This document shows, piece after piece, positions 17,362 to 27,060 of a stretch of 64,000 bases of DNA (the first letter of the stretch is position 1; each line of letters opens with the position of its first letter). The stretch covers positions 79,460-143,459 of the forward strand of contig NZ_LHVH01000031.1 in assembly GCF_001269885.1 (NCBI RefSeq). Reading direction: 5' to 3'. The position numbers and the translations under genes were made by a program. The DNA comes from Pseudomonas kilonensis (GTDB taxonomy: Bacteria > Pseudomonadota > Gammaproteobacteria > Pseudomonadales > Pseudomonadaceae). The notes below the pieces were generated by a model. It made no database searches and had not been told where the DNA came from. It saw only the letters and a list, made by a program, of their open reading frames with translations.

Positions 17362-18954
17362 ATGAACCGCTACCTCAGGAACAGCCAGGCGATGAAAGGT
17401 TCGATCAGCCTGTTGGTCGCAGCGATGCTGCTGGCCGGCTCGCCGGCGTTCGCCAACGTTGAGCCGGTGGTCAAGCCGGGCAACGTGGTCAAGGGACTGC
17501 AACAGGCCAAGACCTACACCGTCAGCAGCGCGCCGACCGCACCACTGGAGCTGGCCACGCCGACCCTGCCCGACCTCTCCGGCTACACCGCCGAAGCGGT
17601 CGCGGCAAAAATCGTGCGGACCAAGCCCGGCAAGGTCAGCGTGCGTCGGATGATGCAGGAAAACGCCTTGAAGGACTTCATCGGCGGCGACAACAAGATG
17701 GCCGAGTGGGTCGTGCGTCAGCACGGTATCCCACAGGCCATCTTCGTCGACGATGGCTACATGAACCTCAAGGACCTGGTCAAGAAGGTGCCCAAGCAGT
17801 ACCTCAGCGAAACCTCGCCAGGCGTGTTCCTGGCCAGGATTCCAATTGTGGTCGGCGAGAAAGGCATCCTGGAAATCGACAAACAGACCCAGGAATTGCG
17901 CCTGTCCCAGGAGGGCGGCGCGTTCCTGGTCAACGATGGCCGGATGTTCATCCGCGACACCAAGGTCACCGGCTGGCGCGAAAAGGAAAACGGCCCCGCT
18001 ACGTTCCGCTCGCCCAAGGAATTCCGTCCGTTCCTGCTGTCCTGGGGCGGCACCGAGACCTACATCGTCAACACCAAGATGGCGAGCTTCGGCTACGCCA
18101 ACAGTAAGTCGTACGGGGTCAGTATTTCCCAGTACACGCCGAACATGGCCAAGGTCCTCAAGCGCCCGGAACCGACCGGCTGGATCATCGGTTCCGAGTT
18201 CTCGGACATGTGGTACGGCTTCTACTGCTATGAAACCAACGACTTCGTGGTCAAGGGCAATACCTACAAAGACAACATCGTCTACGGCATCGACCCCCAT
18301 GACCGTTCCCATCGGCTGATCATTGCCGACAACACGGTCTACGGGACCAAGAAGAAGCACGGGATCATTATTTCCCGTGAGGTCAACGACAGCTTCATTT
18401 TCAACAACCGCAGCTATGACAACAAACTCTCGGGCCTGGTGATCGACCGTAACAGCGTGAACAACCTGATCGCCTACAACGAGATCTACAAGAACCACAC
18501 CGACGGCATCACGCTCTACGAGAGTGGTGACAACCTGCTGTGGGGCAACAAAGTGATCAGCAACCGCCGCCACGGCATCCGCATTCGTAACAGCGTGAAC
18601 ATCCGCCTCTACGAAAACGTGTCCATGGCCAACGGCCTGACCGGTCTCTACGGCCACATCAAAGACCTGTCCGACACCGACCGGGACATCAAGCTCGACC
18701 CGTTCGACGCCCAGGTCTCGCTGATCGTGGTCGGCGGCGAACTGGCTGCCAACGGCAGTGGCCCGCTGTCCATCGATTCGCCGTTAAGCGTCGAGCTGTA
18801 CCGCGTGTCCATGCTCGCACCGACCAAATCCAGCGGCATCAGCTTCTCGGGAATCCTCGGCGAGCGCCAGGATGAAATTCTCGACCTGCTGGTGCGCCAG
18901 CAGAAAGCCGTGCTGATCGACCCTGTCGAACGCCAGACCGAAATGCGGGACTGA
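17362..18954 (+). CDS. algG: Mannuronan C-5-epimerase AlgG
   Basis: 530 aa from this start. A periplasmic right-handed beta-helix enzyme that turns mannuronate into guluronate within the polymer and protects the chain from AlgL. The catalytic DPHD motif is at about residues 311-314 (GIDPHDRSH), followed by the repeated short-strand pattern of a beta-helix. Start choice: ATG 17362 has GGGAG at 17349-17353 and gives MNRYLRNSQAMKGS plus a signal peptide ending SPAFA. In-frame ATGs at 17335, 17341 and 17347 and a GTG at 17353 are also possible. Confidence 0.95.
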   Translation: MNRYLRNSQAMKGSISLLVAAMLLAGSPAFANVEPVVKPGNVVKGLQQAKTYTVSSAPTAPLELATPTLPDLSGYTAEAVAAKIVRTKPGKVSVRRMMQENALKDFIGGDNKMAEWVVRQHGIPQAIFVDDGYMNLKDLVKKVPKQYLSETSPGVFLARIPIVVGEKGILEIDKQTQELRLSQEGGAFLVNDGRMFIRDTKVTGWREKENGPATFRSPKEFRPFLLSWGGTETYIVNTKMASFGYANSKSYGVSISQYTPNMAKVLKRPEPTGWIIGSEFSDMWYGFYCYETNDFVVKGNTYKDNIVYGIDPHDRSHRLIIADNTVYGTKKKHGIIISREVNDSFIFNNRSYDNKLSGLVIDRNSVNNLIAYNEIYKNHTDGITLYESGDNLLWGNKVISNRRHGIRIRNSVNIRLYENVSMANGLTGLYGHIKDLSDTDRDIKLDPFDAQVSLIVVGGELAANGSGPLSIDSPLSVELYRVSMLAPTKSSGISFSGILGERQDEILDLLVRQQKAVLIDPVERQTEMRD

Positions 18955-18965
18955 GGATGACCTTT

Positions 18966-20417
18966 ATGAACCCACAGATGATCAAACTCCTGGGCCTGTC
19001 CGCCCTGACTGCCGGCATTCTCGCCGCTGCAAGTGGCGCGCGCGCCGATGAAATCAAGGCACCGAGCTTCACCGCCGAACCGTGCTGCAACCTGTGCCCT
19101 GCGGCCCATGACGCAAAGAACTACACCTCGCGCTACCAGCAGAACTTCACCACGCTGGTGCAGGCCCAGGGCGACTGGCTGTTCCGGACCCAGGAAGACC
19201 TGCGTACCGAATTCAACACCACCCCGGCCGGCTACAAGCGCATGCAGCAGTTGCACGATGCGTTCAAGGCAAAAGGCGTCGAGCTGGTGATCGTCTACCA
19301 GCCAACCCGGGGCCTGGTGAACCGCAACAAGCTCAACCCGCAGGAAAAGGCCAGCTTCAACTTTGACAAGGCCCTGACCAACTACAAATCCATGCTCGGT
19401 CGTTTCGCCCAGATGGGTTACGTGGTGCCGGACCTGTCGCCGCTGACCAACGAAAACCTGCCCGAAACCCTGCCGGCCCACGATTTCTATTTCCGTGGCG
19501 ACCAGCACTGGACGCCGTATGGCGCCCAGCGCACGGCCAAGATCGTCGCCGAGAAGGTCAAGCAGATCCCGGCCTTCGCCGACATTCCCAAGCGTGAGTT
19601 CGAGACCAAGAAGTCCGGCCGCATGGGCAAGACCGGCACCCTGCACAACATGGCCGGGCAACTGTGCGGCACCAGCTATGCGATCCAGTACATGGACCAG
19701 TTCACCACCGAGCCCAAGGGCGAGGCTGGCGACGGCGACCTGTTCAGCGATTCCGGCAACCCGCAGATCACCCTCGTGGGCACCAGTCACAGTGGCAAGA
19801 ACTACAACTTTGCCGGGTTCCTGGAAGAGTCCATCGGTGCCGACATCCTCAACGTCGCCTTCCCTGGCGGCGGTCTGGAAGGCGCGATGATCCAGTACCT
19901 GGGCAGCGAAGAGTTCCAGAAGAGCCCGCCGAAAATCCTCATCTGGGAATTCTCGCCGCTGTATCGCCTGGACCAGGAAACCACCTACCGCCAGATGATG
20001 GCGCTGCTGGACAACAACGGTTGCGAAGGCAAGCCGGCGCTCATGAGCAGCAAGACCGCGCTCAAGCCGGGCAAGAACGAATTGATGGTCAATAGCAAGA
20101 ACATGGATCTGCGTAACGGCAGCCACCAGGTCGACATCCGCTTCGCCGATACCTCGGTGAAAACCTTGCAAGCCACCCTCTGGTACATGAATGGGCGCCA
20201 CGAGGATATCAAGATCGAAAAACCGGATACCTCCGACACCGACGGACGTTTCGCCTTCCAATTGCGCACCGACGAGGACTGGGCTTCGCAGACCCTGCTG
20301 GCCGTTGAAGTCCAGGGCCCTGAAGCCGGTAAAGAACCACAGCAAATCGAAGCGAAAGTCTGCAAACGCAACGCATCTCCGCAAGCCGGGCAACAAACGG
20401 CTCAAATCGGACAATGA
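18966..20417 (+). CDS. algX: Alginate O-acetyltransferase AlgX
   Basis: 483 aa from this start. A periplasmic SGNH-type acetyltransferase with a carbohydrate-binding module that acetylates mannuronate residues. The catalytic Asp and His are in GDQHWTPYGA (about D179 and H181) and the nucleophilic Ser in GTSHSG (about S274). A signal peptide ends near GARA. ATG 18966 is preferred because TGAGG at 18952-18956 is well spaced; ATG 18957 overlaps that site. The CNLCP cysteines are also present. Confidence 0.95.
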   Translation: MNPQMIKLLGLSALTAGILAAASGARADEIKAPSFTAEPCCNLCPAAHDAKNYTSRYQQNFTTLVQAQGDWLFRTQEDLRTEFNTTPAGYKRMQQLHDAFKAKGVELVIVYQPTRGLVNRNKLNPQEKASFNFDKALTNYKSMLGRFAQMGYVVPDLSPLTNENLPETLPAHDFYFRGDQHWTPYGAQRTAKIVAEKVKQIPAFADIPKREFETKKSGRMGKTGTLHNMAGQLCGTSYAIQYMDQFTTEPKGEAGDGDLFSDSGNPQITLVGTSHSGKNYNFAGFLEESIGADILNVAFPGGGLEGAMIQYLGSEEFQKSPPKILIWEFSPLYRLDQETTYRQMMALLDNNGCEGKPALMSSKTALKPGKNELMVNSKNMDLRNGSHQVDIRFADTSVKTLQATLWYMNGRHEDIKIEKPDTSDTDGRFAFQLRTDEDWASQTLLAVEVQGPEAGKEPQQIEAKVCKRNASPQAGQQTAQIGQ

Positions 20418-20428
20418 GGTCTCGTCTC

Positions 20429-21565
20429 ATGACCAGAACCATGCGCACCCGAACGTTGAAAACGCTGCTGGCGCCCTCCCTGCTGACCCTGGCGATGTTC
20501 GCCGGGGCCACGCAGGCGGCGGCCCCGCTGCGCCCGCCACAGGGTTACTTCGCACCGATCGAGAAGGTCAAGACCGGCGAAGCCGCCCAAGGTTGCGACG
20601 CCACGCCGACGCCCTACACCGGCTCCCTGCAATTTCGCAGCAAGTACGAGGGTTCCGACAAGGCCCGTTCGACCCTGAACGTGCAATCGGAAAAAGCCTT
20701 TCGTGACAGCACCGCCGACATCACCAAGATCGAGCGTGGCGTCAGCAAGCAAGTGATGCAATTCATGCGTGACGGCCGTCCCGAACAATTGGAATGCACC
20801 CTCAACTGGCTGACCGCGTGGGCCCAGGCCGATGCGCTGATGTCCAAGGACTTCAACCACACCGGCAAGTCCATGCGCAAATGGGCGCTGGGCAGCATGG
20901 CGTCGGCCTATGTGCGCCTGAAGTTTTCCGAGTCCCGCCCACTGGCCAATCACCCGGAGCAGGCGCAACTGATCGAAGGCTGGTTCAGCCGGATGGCCGA
21001 TCAGGTGGTCAGCGACTGGGACAACCTGCCGCTGGACAAGACCAACAACCATTCCTACTGGGCCGCCTGGTCGGTGATGGCCACGTCCGTGGCAACCAAC
21101 CGCCGCGACCTGTTCGACTGGGCCGTCAAGGAATACAAGGTCGGCGTCAACCAGGTCGATGCCGACGGTTTCCTGCCCAACGAACTCAAGCGCAAGCAAC
21201 GCGCCCTGTCCTACCACAACTATGCCCTGCCGCCACTGGCGATGATTGCCAGTTTCGCCCAGGTCAACGGTGTGGACCTGCGCCAGGAAAACAACGGCGC
21301 CCTCAAGCGACTGGGTGACCGGGTGCTGGCCGGGGTGAAAGACCCGGACATCTTCGAAGAAAAGAACGGCGATGAGCAGGACATGAAAGACCTGAAGGTC
21401 GACTCGAAATTCGCCTGGCTCGAACCGTTCTGCAGCCTCTACACCTGCTCCGAGGATGTGCTGGAGCGCAAGCATGAAATGCAACCGTTCAAGACCTTCC
21501 GCCTCGGCGGGGATTTGACCCGGGTGTATGACCCTTCGCGGGAGAAAGGCGAAAAAGGAAGCTGA
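20429..21565 (+). CDS. algL: Poly(beta-D-mannuronate) lyase AlgL
   Basis: 378 aa from ATG 20429. A periplasmic family PL5 lyase with an (alpha/alpha) toroid fold that clears misrouted alginate. The catalytic region NNHSYW (His about 208) and the later SYHNYALPPL segment are intact. A signal peptide ends near TQA. An earlier ATG at 20414 overlaps the algX stop (ATGA) and would add MRSRL; GAGG at 20416-20419 favours 20429. Confidence 0.95.
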   Translation: MTRTMRTRTLKTLLAPSLLTLAMFAGATQAAAPLRPPQGYFAPIEKVKTGEAAQGCDATPTPYTGSLQFRSKYEGSDKARSTLNVQSEKAFRDSTADITKIERGVSKQVMQFMRDGRPEQLECTLNWLTAWAQADALMSKDFNHTGKSMRKWALGSMASAYVRLKFSESRPLANHPEQAQLIEGWFSRMADQVVSDWDNLPLDKTNNHSYWAAWSVMATSVATNRRDLFDWAVKEYKVGVNQVDADGFLPNELKRKQRALSYHNYALPPLAMIASFAQVNGVDLRQENNGALKRLGDRVLAGVKDPDIFEEKNGDEQDMKDLKVDSKFAWLEPFCSLYTCSEDVLERKHEMQPFKTFRLGGDLTRVYDPSREKGEKGS

Positions 21566-21590
21566 TGTCATATCCCTTGCCTGGCAAGGG

Positions 21591-21685
21591 ACCTGTGGGA
21601 GCAAGGCTTGCCCGCGATAGCCATGACGCGGGGGCACTGAATGGACCGCGTCATCGTTCATCGCGGGCAAGCCTTGCTCCCACAG
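21591..21685. repeat. REPIN in the algL-algI gap
   Basis: A variant REP pair (TGTGGGAGCAAGGCTTGCCC beginning at 21594; inverse ending at 21685) inside the alginate operon, 26 bp after algL. Confidence 0.9.
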
Positions 21686-21709
21686 TAATCACGGCGACTG
21701 AAATGCAAT

Positions 21710-21738
21710 AAAACCCCCCGGTTTTCATGGGGGGGTTT
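21710..21738. terminator. Terminator-like hairpin between algL and algI
   Basis: AAACCCCCC and GGGGGGTTT form a stem around GGTTTTCATG. On the plus strand only TTT follows, then a G-run, so termination may be partial. On the minus strand a TTTTATT tract follows, which would be stronger. It is unusual inside an operon. Confidence 0.55.
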
Positions 21739-21785
21739 GGGGGGGCTCTGGCCCTTGACTGTTGATTCAACATGGAGAGATCGGG

Positions 21786-23351
21786 ATGGTATTTTCATCC
21801 AATGTGTTCCTGTTTCTGTTCTTGCCGATCTTTCTCGGCTTGTACTACTTGAGCGGGCAACGCTATCGCAACCTGCTGCTGCTGATCGCCAGCTATGTGT
21901 TCTATGCCTGGTGGCGGGTGGACTTCCTGGCACTGTTCGCCGGCGTCACCCTGTGGAACTACTGGATCGGCCTGAAAGTCGGCGCCGCCGGTGTGCGCAC
22001 CAAACCGGCCCAGCGCTGGCTGTTGCTCGGCGTGGGCGTGGATTTGGCCATCCTGGGCTATTTCAAGTACGCCAACTTCGGCGTGGACAGCCTCAACGCC
22101 ATCATCACCGGCTTCGGTCTCAACCCGTTCATCCTGACCCACGTGCTGTTGCCGATCGGGATCTCGTTCTACATCTTCGAGTCCATCAGCTACATCATCG
22201 ACGTCTATCGCGGTGACACCCCGGCGACCCGCAACCTGATCGACTTCGCCGCGTTCGTGGCCATTTTCCCGCACCTGATCGCCGGCCCCGTGTTGCGTTT
22301 CCGCGACCTGGCCGACCAGTTCAACAACCGTACCCACACGCTGGACAAGTTCTCCGAAGGCTGCACCCGCTTCATGCAGGGCTTCATCAAGAAAGTGTTC
22401 ATCGCCGACACCCTGGCGGTGGTGGCCGACCATTGCTTCGCCTTGCAGAACCCGACCACGGGCGATGCCTGGCTCGGCGCGCTGGCCTACACCGCGCAGC
22501 TGTACTTCGACTTCTCCGGCTACAGCGACATGGCCATCGGCCTGGGCCTGATGATGGGTTTCCGTTTCATGGAAAACTTCAAGCAGCCCTACATCAGCCA
22601 GTCGATCACCGAGTTCTGGCGCCGCTGGCACATCAGCCTGTCCACCTGGCTGCGCGACTACCTCTACATCACCCTGGGCGGTAACCGCAAAGGCACGCTG
22701 ATGACCTATCGCAACCTGTTCCTGACCATGCTGCTCGGTGGTCTGTGGCACGGTGCGAACATCACCTACGTGATCTGGGGTGCCTGGCACGGCATGTGGC
22801 TGGCCATCGAAAAAGCGGTGGGCATCAACACCACGCCACGCAGCATCAACCCGATCCGCTGGGCGCTGACGTTCCTGCTGGTGGTGATGGGCTGGGTGAT
22901 TTTCCGGGCCGAGAACCTGCACGTGGCCGGTCGCATGTACGGCGCCATGTTCAGCTTCGGCGACTGGTCGCTGTCGGAACTGACCCGTGCCAACCTCACC
23001 GGCCTGCAGATCGCCACGCTGGCGGTGGCCTACGCCACCCTCGCCTTCTTCGGCCTGCGGGACTTCTACACCAACCGTCCGCCAGTCAAGACAAAACCTG
23101 AAGTGACCACCGAGGCCGATGGTCCGGCCACTGCACAACCGGGTCTGATCAAAGCCGCGCCGGGCGAAAATCCGACGAATATCCATGAACCTGGCTACAC
23201 CGTTGGCGTCGAAGCCCAGGTGCAACCGGCCTACTGGACCGTGGACTGGTCACGCTACGTGATGCGCACCCTGGTGCTGCTGCTGTTCATCGCCTCGATT
23301 CTCAAACTCTCGGCGCAAAGCTTCTCGCCGTTCCTTTACTTCCAGTTCTGA
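21786..23351 (+). CDS. algI: Alginate O-acetyltransferase membrane subunit AlgI (MBOAT)
   Basis: 521 aa, a polytopic MBOAT-family inner-membrane protein that passes acetyl groups across the membrane for alginate acetylation. The conserved MBOAT histidine region is LWHGANITYVIWGAWHGMW (two His-containing blocks). ATG 21786 gives the family opening MVFSSNVFLFLFLP and has GGAGAG at 21774-21779; the frame open from 21762 is not needed. A hydrophilic stretch at about 430-480 precedes the last helix. Confidence 0.97.
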   Translation: MVFSSNVFLFLFLPIFLGLYYLSGQRYRNLLLLIASYVFYAWWRVDFLALFAGVTLWNYWIGLKVGAAGVRTKPAQRWLLLGVGVDLAILGYFKYANFGVDSLNAIITGFGLNPFILTHVLLPIGISFYIFESISYIIDVYRGDTPATRNLIDFAAFVAIFPHLIAGPVLRFRDLADQFNNRTHTLDKFSEGCTRFMQGFIKKVFIADTLAVVADHCFALQNPTTGDAWLGALAYTAQLYFDFSGYSDMAIGLGLMMGFRFMENFKQPYISQSITEFWRRWHISLSTWLRDYLYITLGGNRKGTLMTYRNLFLTMLLGGLWHGANITYVIWGAWHGMWLAIEKAVGINTTPRSINPIRWALTFLLVVMGWVIFRAENLHVAGRMYGAMFSFGDWSLSELTRANLTGLQIATLAVAYATLAFFGLRDFYTNRPPVKTKPEVTTEADGPATAQPGLIKAAPGENPTNIHEPGYTVGVEAQVQPAYWTVDWSRYVMRTLVLLLFIASILKLSAQSFSPFLYFQF

Positions 23352-23362
23352 GGGATCTGAAC

Positions 23363-24538
23363 ATGACCCGCTCATTACGCATCTTTTACATCGCACTGTT
23401 CATGCTGATCCTGACAGCACTGGGCATGTGGTCGATGCGCAGTTTCTTCGGCTTCAGCACCAACCCCGACGCGACCGTGCTCAACGGGCGCTGGGCCAAG
23501 GCCGTGGAAACCCACTACGACGAAGAGTTCCCGATCAAGCGCCTGGGCACCAACATCTGGGCGGCGCTGGACTACAAGCTGTTCAACGAAGGCCGCAAAG
23601 GCGTGGTCCTGGGCCGCGACCAGTGGCTGTACAGCGACGAAGAGTTCAACCCGATCGTCAACGAAGAGCTGAACCTGCAAGGCAACTACGCGCTGGTCGA
23701 AGGCGTGCGCCAGAAGCTCAAGGAACAAGGCATCACCCTGGTGATGGCGATCCTGCCGGCCAAGGCGCGCTTGTATCCAGAACACATGGGTGAAGTGAAG
23801 CCGTCGAGCATTCACGCCAACCTCTACCAGGATTTCCACGCTCGCGTGGCGGCGGACAAGATCATCGCCCCTGACCTGCTCGGCCCGCTGCAACAGGCCA
23901 AGCAGAGCGGCCAGCAAGTGTTCCTGCGCACCGACACCCACTGGACCCCGGAAGGTGCCCAGGTCGCGGCCGAGAACCTGGCCAAGGCGATTGCCGAAGG
24001 CGCACCGCTCAACGGCGAGCCACAACGCTTCGTCACCGAACCTGCAGAAAAAATCACCCACAAGGGCGACCTGCGTCAGTTCCTGCCCCTGGACCCACTG
24101 TTCGAAAACCTGATGCCGGCCCAGGAGCCGCTGGTCAAGCGCAACACCCGCGAAGCCGATGACCAGCCGACCAGCGACGACGCGCTGTTCGCCGACGCCC
24201 AGGTGCCCGTGGCCCTGATCGGCACCAGCTACAGCGCCAACCCCAACTGGAACTTCGTCGGTGCACTCAAGCAAGCCCTGCACAGCGACGTCGTCAACTA
24301 CGCCGAGGACGGCCATGGCCCGATTCTGCCGATGCTCAGCTACCTCAAGAGTGATGCCTTCAAGAACAGCCCGCCACAGGTGCTGATCTGGGAGTTCCCT
24401 GAACGTTATCTGCCCGTGAACAACGAAATCGGCGACGCCGACCCACAGTGGGTCGCAGAGCTCAAGCAAGCCGGCGCGCGCCAACAGAACGTAGCCGCCA
24501 ACACCCCATCCGAGACGCCCGACCGGGCGCAAAACTGA
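23363..24538 (+). CDS. algJ: Alginate O-acetyltransferase AlgJ
   Basis: 391 aa, a type II membrane-anchored periplasmic SGNH-like protein related to the catalytic domain of AlgX. It has an N-terminal signal anchor (about 5-25), DTHWTPEGA with D191 and H193, and GTSYSAN with the probable nucleophile S289. AlgJ shows acetylesterase activity in P. aeruginosa and is thought to relay acetyl groups. It starts 11 bp after algI. Confidence 0.96.
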   Translation: MTRSLRIFYIALFMLILTALGMWSMRSFFGFSTNPDATVLNGRWAKAVETHYDEEFPIKRLGTNIWAALDYKLFNEGRKGVVLGRDQWLYSDEEFNPIVNEELNLQGNYALVEGVRQKLKEQGITLVMAILPAKARLYPEHMGEVKPSSIHANLYQDFHARVAADKIIAPDLLGPLQQAKQSGQQVFLRTDTHWTPEGAQVAAENLAKAIAEGAPLNGEPQRFVTEPAEKITHKGDLRQFLPLDPLFENLMPAQEPLVKRNTREADDQPTSDDALFADAQVPVALIGTSYSANPNWNFVGALKQALHSDVVNYAEDGHGPILPMLSYLKSDAFKNSPPQVLIWEFPERYLPVNNEIGDADPQWVAELKQAGARQQNVAANTPSETPDRAQN

Positions 24539-24552
24539 AAGAGAGGTCCACC

Positions 24553-25218
24553 ATGACTTTCAACACTACTCCTCGCCGTCTCGCTGCTCGCTCCTTCAAG
24601 GCCGTTGCCCTCGTCGCCAGCATGAGCGCCCTCTCGCTGTCCGCCTTTGCCGGTGATTCGGCCCTGTACGGCCCAGTCGCGCCAAAAGGCTCGAGCTTCG
24701 TACGTATCTACAACGCCAGCAACGCCGAAGTCAGCGCCACCGTTGGCAGCACCAACTTGAGCGACGTGGCTCCACTGGCCAGCAGTGACTTCAGCTTCAT
24801 GCCTGGCGGTGACTACAGCGCCAAGGTCGGCAGCCAGACCGTTCCGGTTAAACTGGCCCCCGATCACTATTACACCCTGGTCAACAACGCCAGTGGCCAG
24901 CCTCAGCTGATCGAAGAACCACCGTTCAAGAACAAGCAGAAGTCCCTGGTCCGTGTGCAGAACCTCACTGACAAGGCACTGACCCTCAAGACCGCCGACG
25001 GCAAGACCGAAGTGGTGCCGAACGTGGCCGCCAAGGGCCGTGGCGAACGTGAAATCAACCCGGTGAAAGTGACCCTGGCGCTGTTCGAAGGCGACAAGAA
25101 AGTCGGCGACCTCAAGCCCGTGGCCCTGGAGCGCGGCGAAGCGGCCGTGCTGTACGTCACCGGTTCAGGCAGCAGCCTGTCGCCAGTGTGGGTAAAACGC
25201 CCGGCGTCGACCCGCTGA
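24553..25218 (+). CDS. algF: Alginate acetylation protein AlgF
   Basis: 221 aa, a periplasmic protein needed for alginate acetylation, acting with AlgI, AlgJ and AlgX. The start at 24553 follows GAGAGG (24541-24546) and gives a signal peptide ending SAFA. Two beta-rich domains follow, the first opening SALYGPVAPKGSSFVRIYN. No catalytic motif is visible, which fits an adaptor role. Confidence 0.95.
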   Translation: MTFNTTPRRLAARSFKAVALVASMSALSLSAFAGDSALYGPVAPKGSSFVRIYNASNAEVSATVGSTNLSDVAPLASSDFSFMPGGDYSAKVGSQTVPVKLAPDHYYTLVNNASGQPQLIEEPPFKNKQKSLVRVQNLTDKALTLKTADGKTEVVPNVAAKGRGEREINPVKVTLALFEGDKKVGDLKPVALERGEAAVLYVTGSGSSLSPVWVKRPASTR

Positions 25219-25243
25219 TGAATTCACCTGATTGACGCTGTAC

Positions 25244-25335
25244 CCCTGTGGGAGCGGGCTTGCTCGCGAATACGGTCTCACATTCAACATTGATGTTGGC
25301 TGAAGCACCACTTTCGCGAGCAAGCCCGCTCCCAC
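25244..25335. repeat. REPIN in the algF-algA gap
   Basis: An inverted REP pair (CCTGTGGGAGCGGGCTTGCT from 25245; inverse ending at 25335) within the alginate operon. Confidence 0.92.
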
Positions 25336-25436
25336 CCTGAATCGGGGGTGTCAGTCGGGTACGGAACAAGAACAAGAGAGTGAAACGACAGAACGCAGTA
25401 GCTCTAACAACCATTTCGCTTCAAGGAGTAACAAAC

Positions 25437-26888
25437 ATGATTCCGGTGATCTTGTCAGGTGGTAGTGGCTCACGTCTTTGGCCGCTTTCGCGCAAGCAAT
25501 TCCCTAAACAGTTCCTGGCCCTGACCGGTGAACACACCCTGTTCCAACAGACCCTCGAGCGCCTGGTGTTCGAAGGCATGGACACACCGATCGTGGTCTG
25601 CAACAAAGACCACCGTTTCATCGTCAACGAGCAGTTGAGCAACCGTAAGCTCGAAGTCCAGCGCATCCTGATGGAGCCGTTCGGGCGCAACACCGCACCG
25701 GCCGTGGCGCTGACCGCGATGATGCTGGTCAACGAAGGCCGCGACGAGCTGATGCTGGTGCTGCCGGCCGACCACGTGATCGATGACCAAAAAGCCCTGC
25801 AACGCGCCCTGGCCCTGGCCACCGTGGCCGCCGAGCGTGGCGAAATGGTGCTGTTCGGTGTACCGGCGACCAAACCGGAAACCGGCTACGGCTACATCAA
25901 ATCGACCAACGACGCGCTGCTGCCTGAAGGCGTGAGCCGCGTTTCGCACTTCGTCGAAAAACCCGACGTCAAGCGTGCCACCGAGTTCGTCGAGGCCGGC
26001 GGTTACTTCTGGAACAGCGGCATGTTCCTGTTCCGCGCCAGCCGCTTCCTCGAAGAGCTGAAAAAGCACGATCCGGACATCTACGACACTTGCCTGCTGA
26101 CCCTGGAGCGCAGTGAGCAGACGGCCGACACCATCACCTTCGACGAAGCCACCTTCGCCTGCTGCCCAGACAACTCCATCGACTACGCCGTGATGGAAAA
26201 GACCCAGCGTGCCTGCGTCGTACCGCTGTCGGCCGGCTGGAGCGATGTCGGCTGCTGGGCGTCGCTGTGGGAAGTCAATGCCAAGGACGCCAACGGCAAC
26301 GTCACCAAAGGCGACGTGGTCATCCAGGACAGCCGCAACTGCATGATCCACGGCAACGGCAAACTGGTGTCGGTGATCGGCCTGGAAAACATCGTGGTGG
26401 TCGAAACCAAGGACGCCATGATGATCGCCCACAAGGACAAGGTCCAAGGCGTCAAGCAGATGGTCAACACCCTCAACGCCCAGGGCCGCACCGAGACCCA
26501 GAACCACTGCGAAGTCTATCGTCCGTGGGGCTCCTATGACTCGGTGGACATGGGCGGTCGTTTCCAGGTCAAGCACATCTCGGTCAAGCCGGGCGCGTGC
26601 CTGTCGTTGCAGATGCACCACCACCGCGCCGAACACTGGATCGTGGTCAGCGGCACCGCCGAAGTGACCTGCGACGAGAACGTGTTCCTGCTCTGCGAAA
26701 ACCAGTCGACCTACATCCCGATCGCGTCGGTCCACCGCCTGCGCAACCCGGGCAAGATCCCACTGGAAATCATCGAAGTGCAGTCCGGCAGCTACCTGGG
26801 CGAAGACGACATCGAGCGTTTCGAGGACATCTACGGTCGCTCCACTCCGATCGAACGCGGCGTCTCGGTGAAGACCATCGCGCAGTAA
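25437..26888 (+). CDS. algA: Bifunctional phosphomannose isomerase / GDP-mannose pyrophosphorylase AlgA
   Basis: 483 aa. The N-terminal nucleotidyltransferase domain has VILSGGSGSRLWPLSRKQFPK (first 25 residues), making GDP-mannose from mannose-1-phosphate. The C-terminal type II PMI cupin domain (PGACLSLQMHHHRAEHW near 395-412) isomerises fructose-6-phosphate to mannose-6-phosphate. Thus one protein supplies both ends of the precursor pathway, with AlgC (not here) between. The start follows AAGGAG at 25422-25427. It is the last gene of the operon, followed by a terminator. Confidence 0.97.
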   Translation: MIPVILSGGSGSRLWPLSRKQFPKQFLALTGEHTLFQQTLERLVFEGMDTPIVVCNKDHRFIVNEQLSNRKLEVQRILMEPFGRNTAPAVALTAMMLVNEGRDELMLVLPADHVIDDQKALQRALALATVAAERGEMVLFGVPATKPETGYGYIKSTNDALLPEGVSRVSHFVEKPDVKRATEFVEAGGYFWNSGMFLFRASRFLEELKKHDPDIYDTCLLTLERSEQTADTITFDEATFACCPDNSIDYAVMEKTQRACVVPLSAGWSDVGCWASLWEVNAKDANGNVTKGDVVIQDSRNCMIHGNGKLVSVIGLENIVVVETKDAMMIAHKDKVQGVKQMVNTLNAQGRTETQNHCEVYRPWGSYDSVDMGGRFQVKHISVKPGACLSLQMHHHRAEHWIVVSGTAEVTCDENVFLLCENQSTYIPIASVHRLRNPGKIPLEIIEVQSGSYLGEDDIERFEDIYGRSTPIERGVSVKTIAQ

Positions 26889-26915
26889 CAACTAGCAACG
26901 ATCAGCCGTTCAAGA

Positions 26916-26975
26916 AGCCCCCATCCAGCCCACTGCGTCCCCTATCCGCAGTGGGTTGGGTGGGGGCTTTTTTTC
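26916..26975 (+). terminator. Rho-independent terminator of the alginate operon
   Basis: A long stem AGCCCCCATCCAGCCCACTG / CAGTGGG...TGGGGGCT with one or two mismatches and a short loop, followed by seven T. It begins 28 bp after the algA stop. Confidence 0.93.
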
Positions 26976-27060
26976 GGCGTGTGCGACAGGCCGACATCAT
27001 CGCTTCAACATTGCCCGTCGCCTTCGGTAGGATGTGCCTACGGTAACGGAGGCTTCCACC

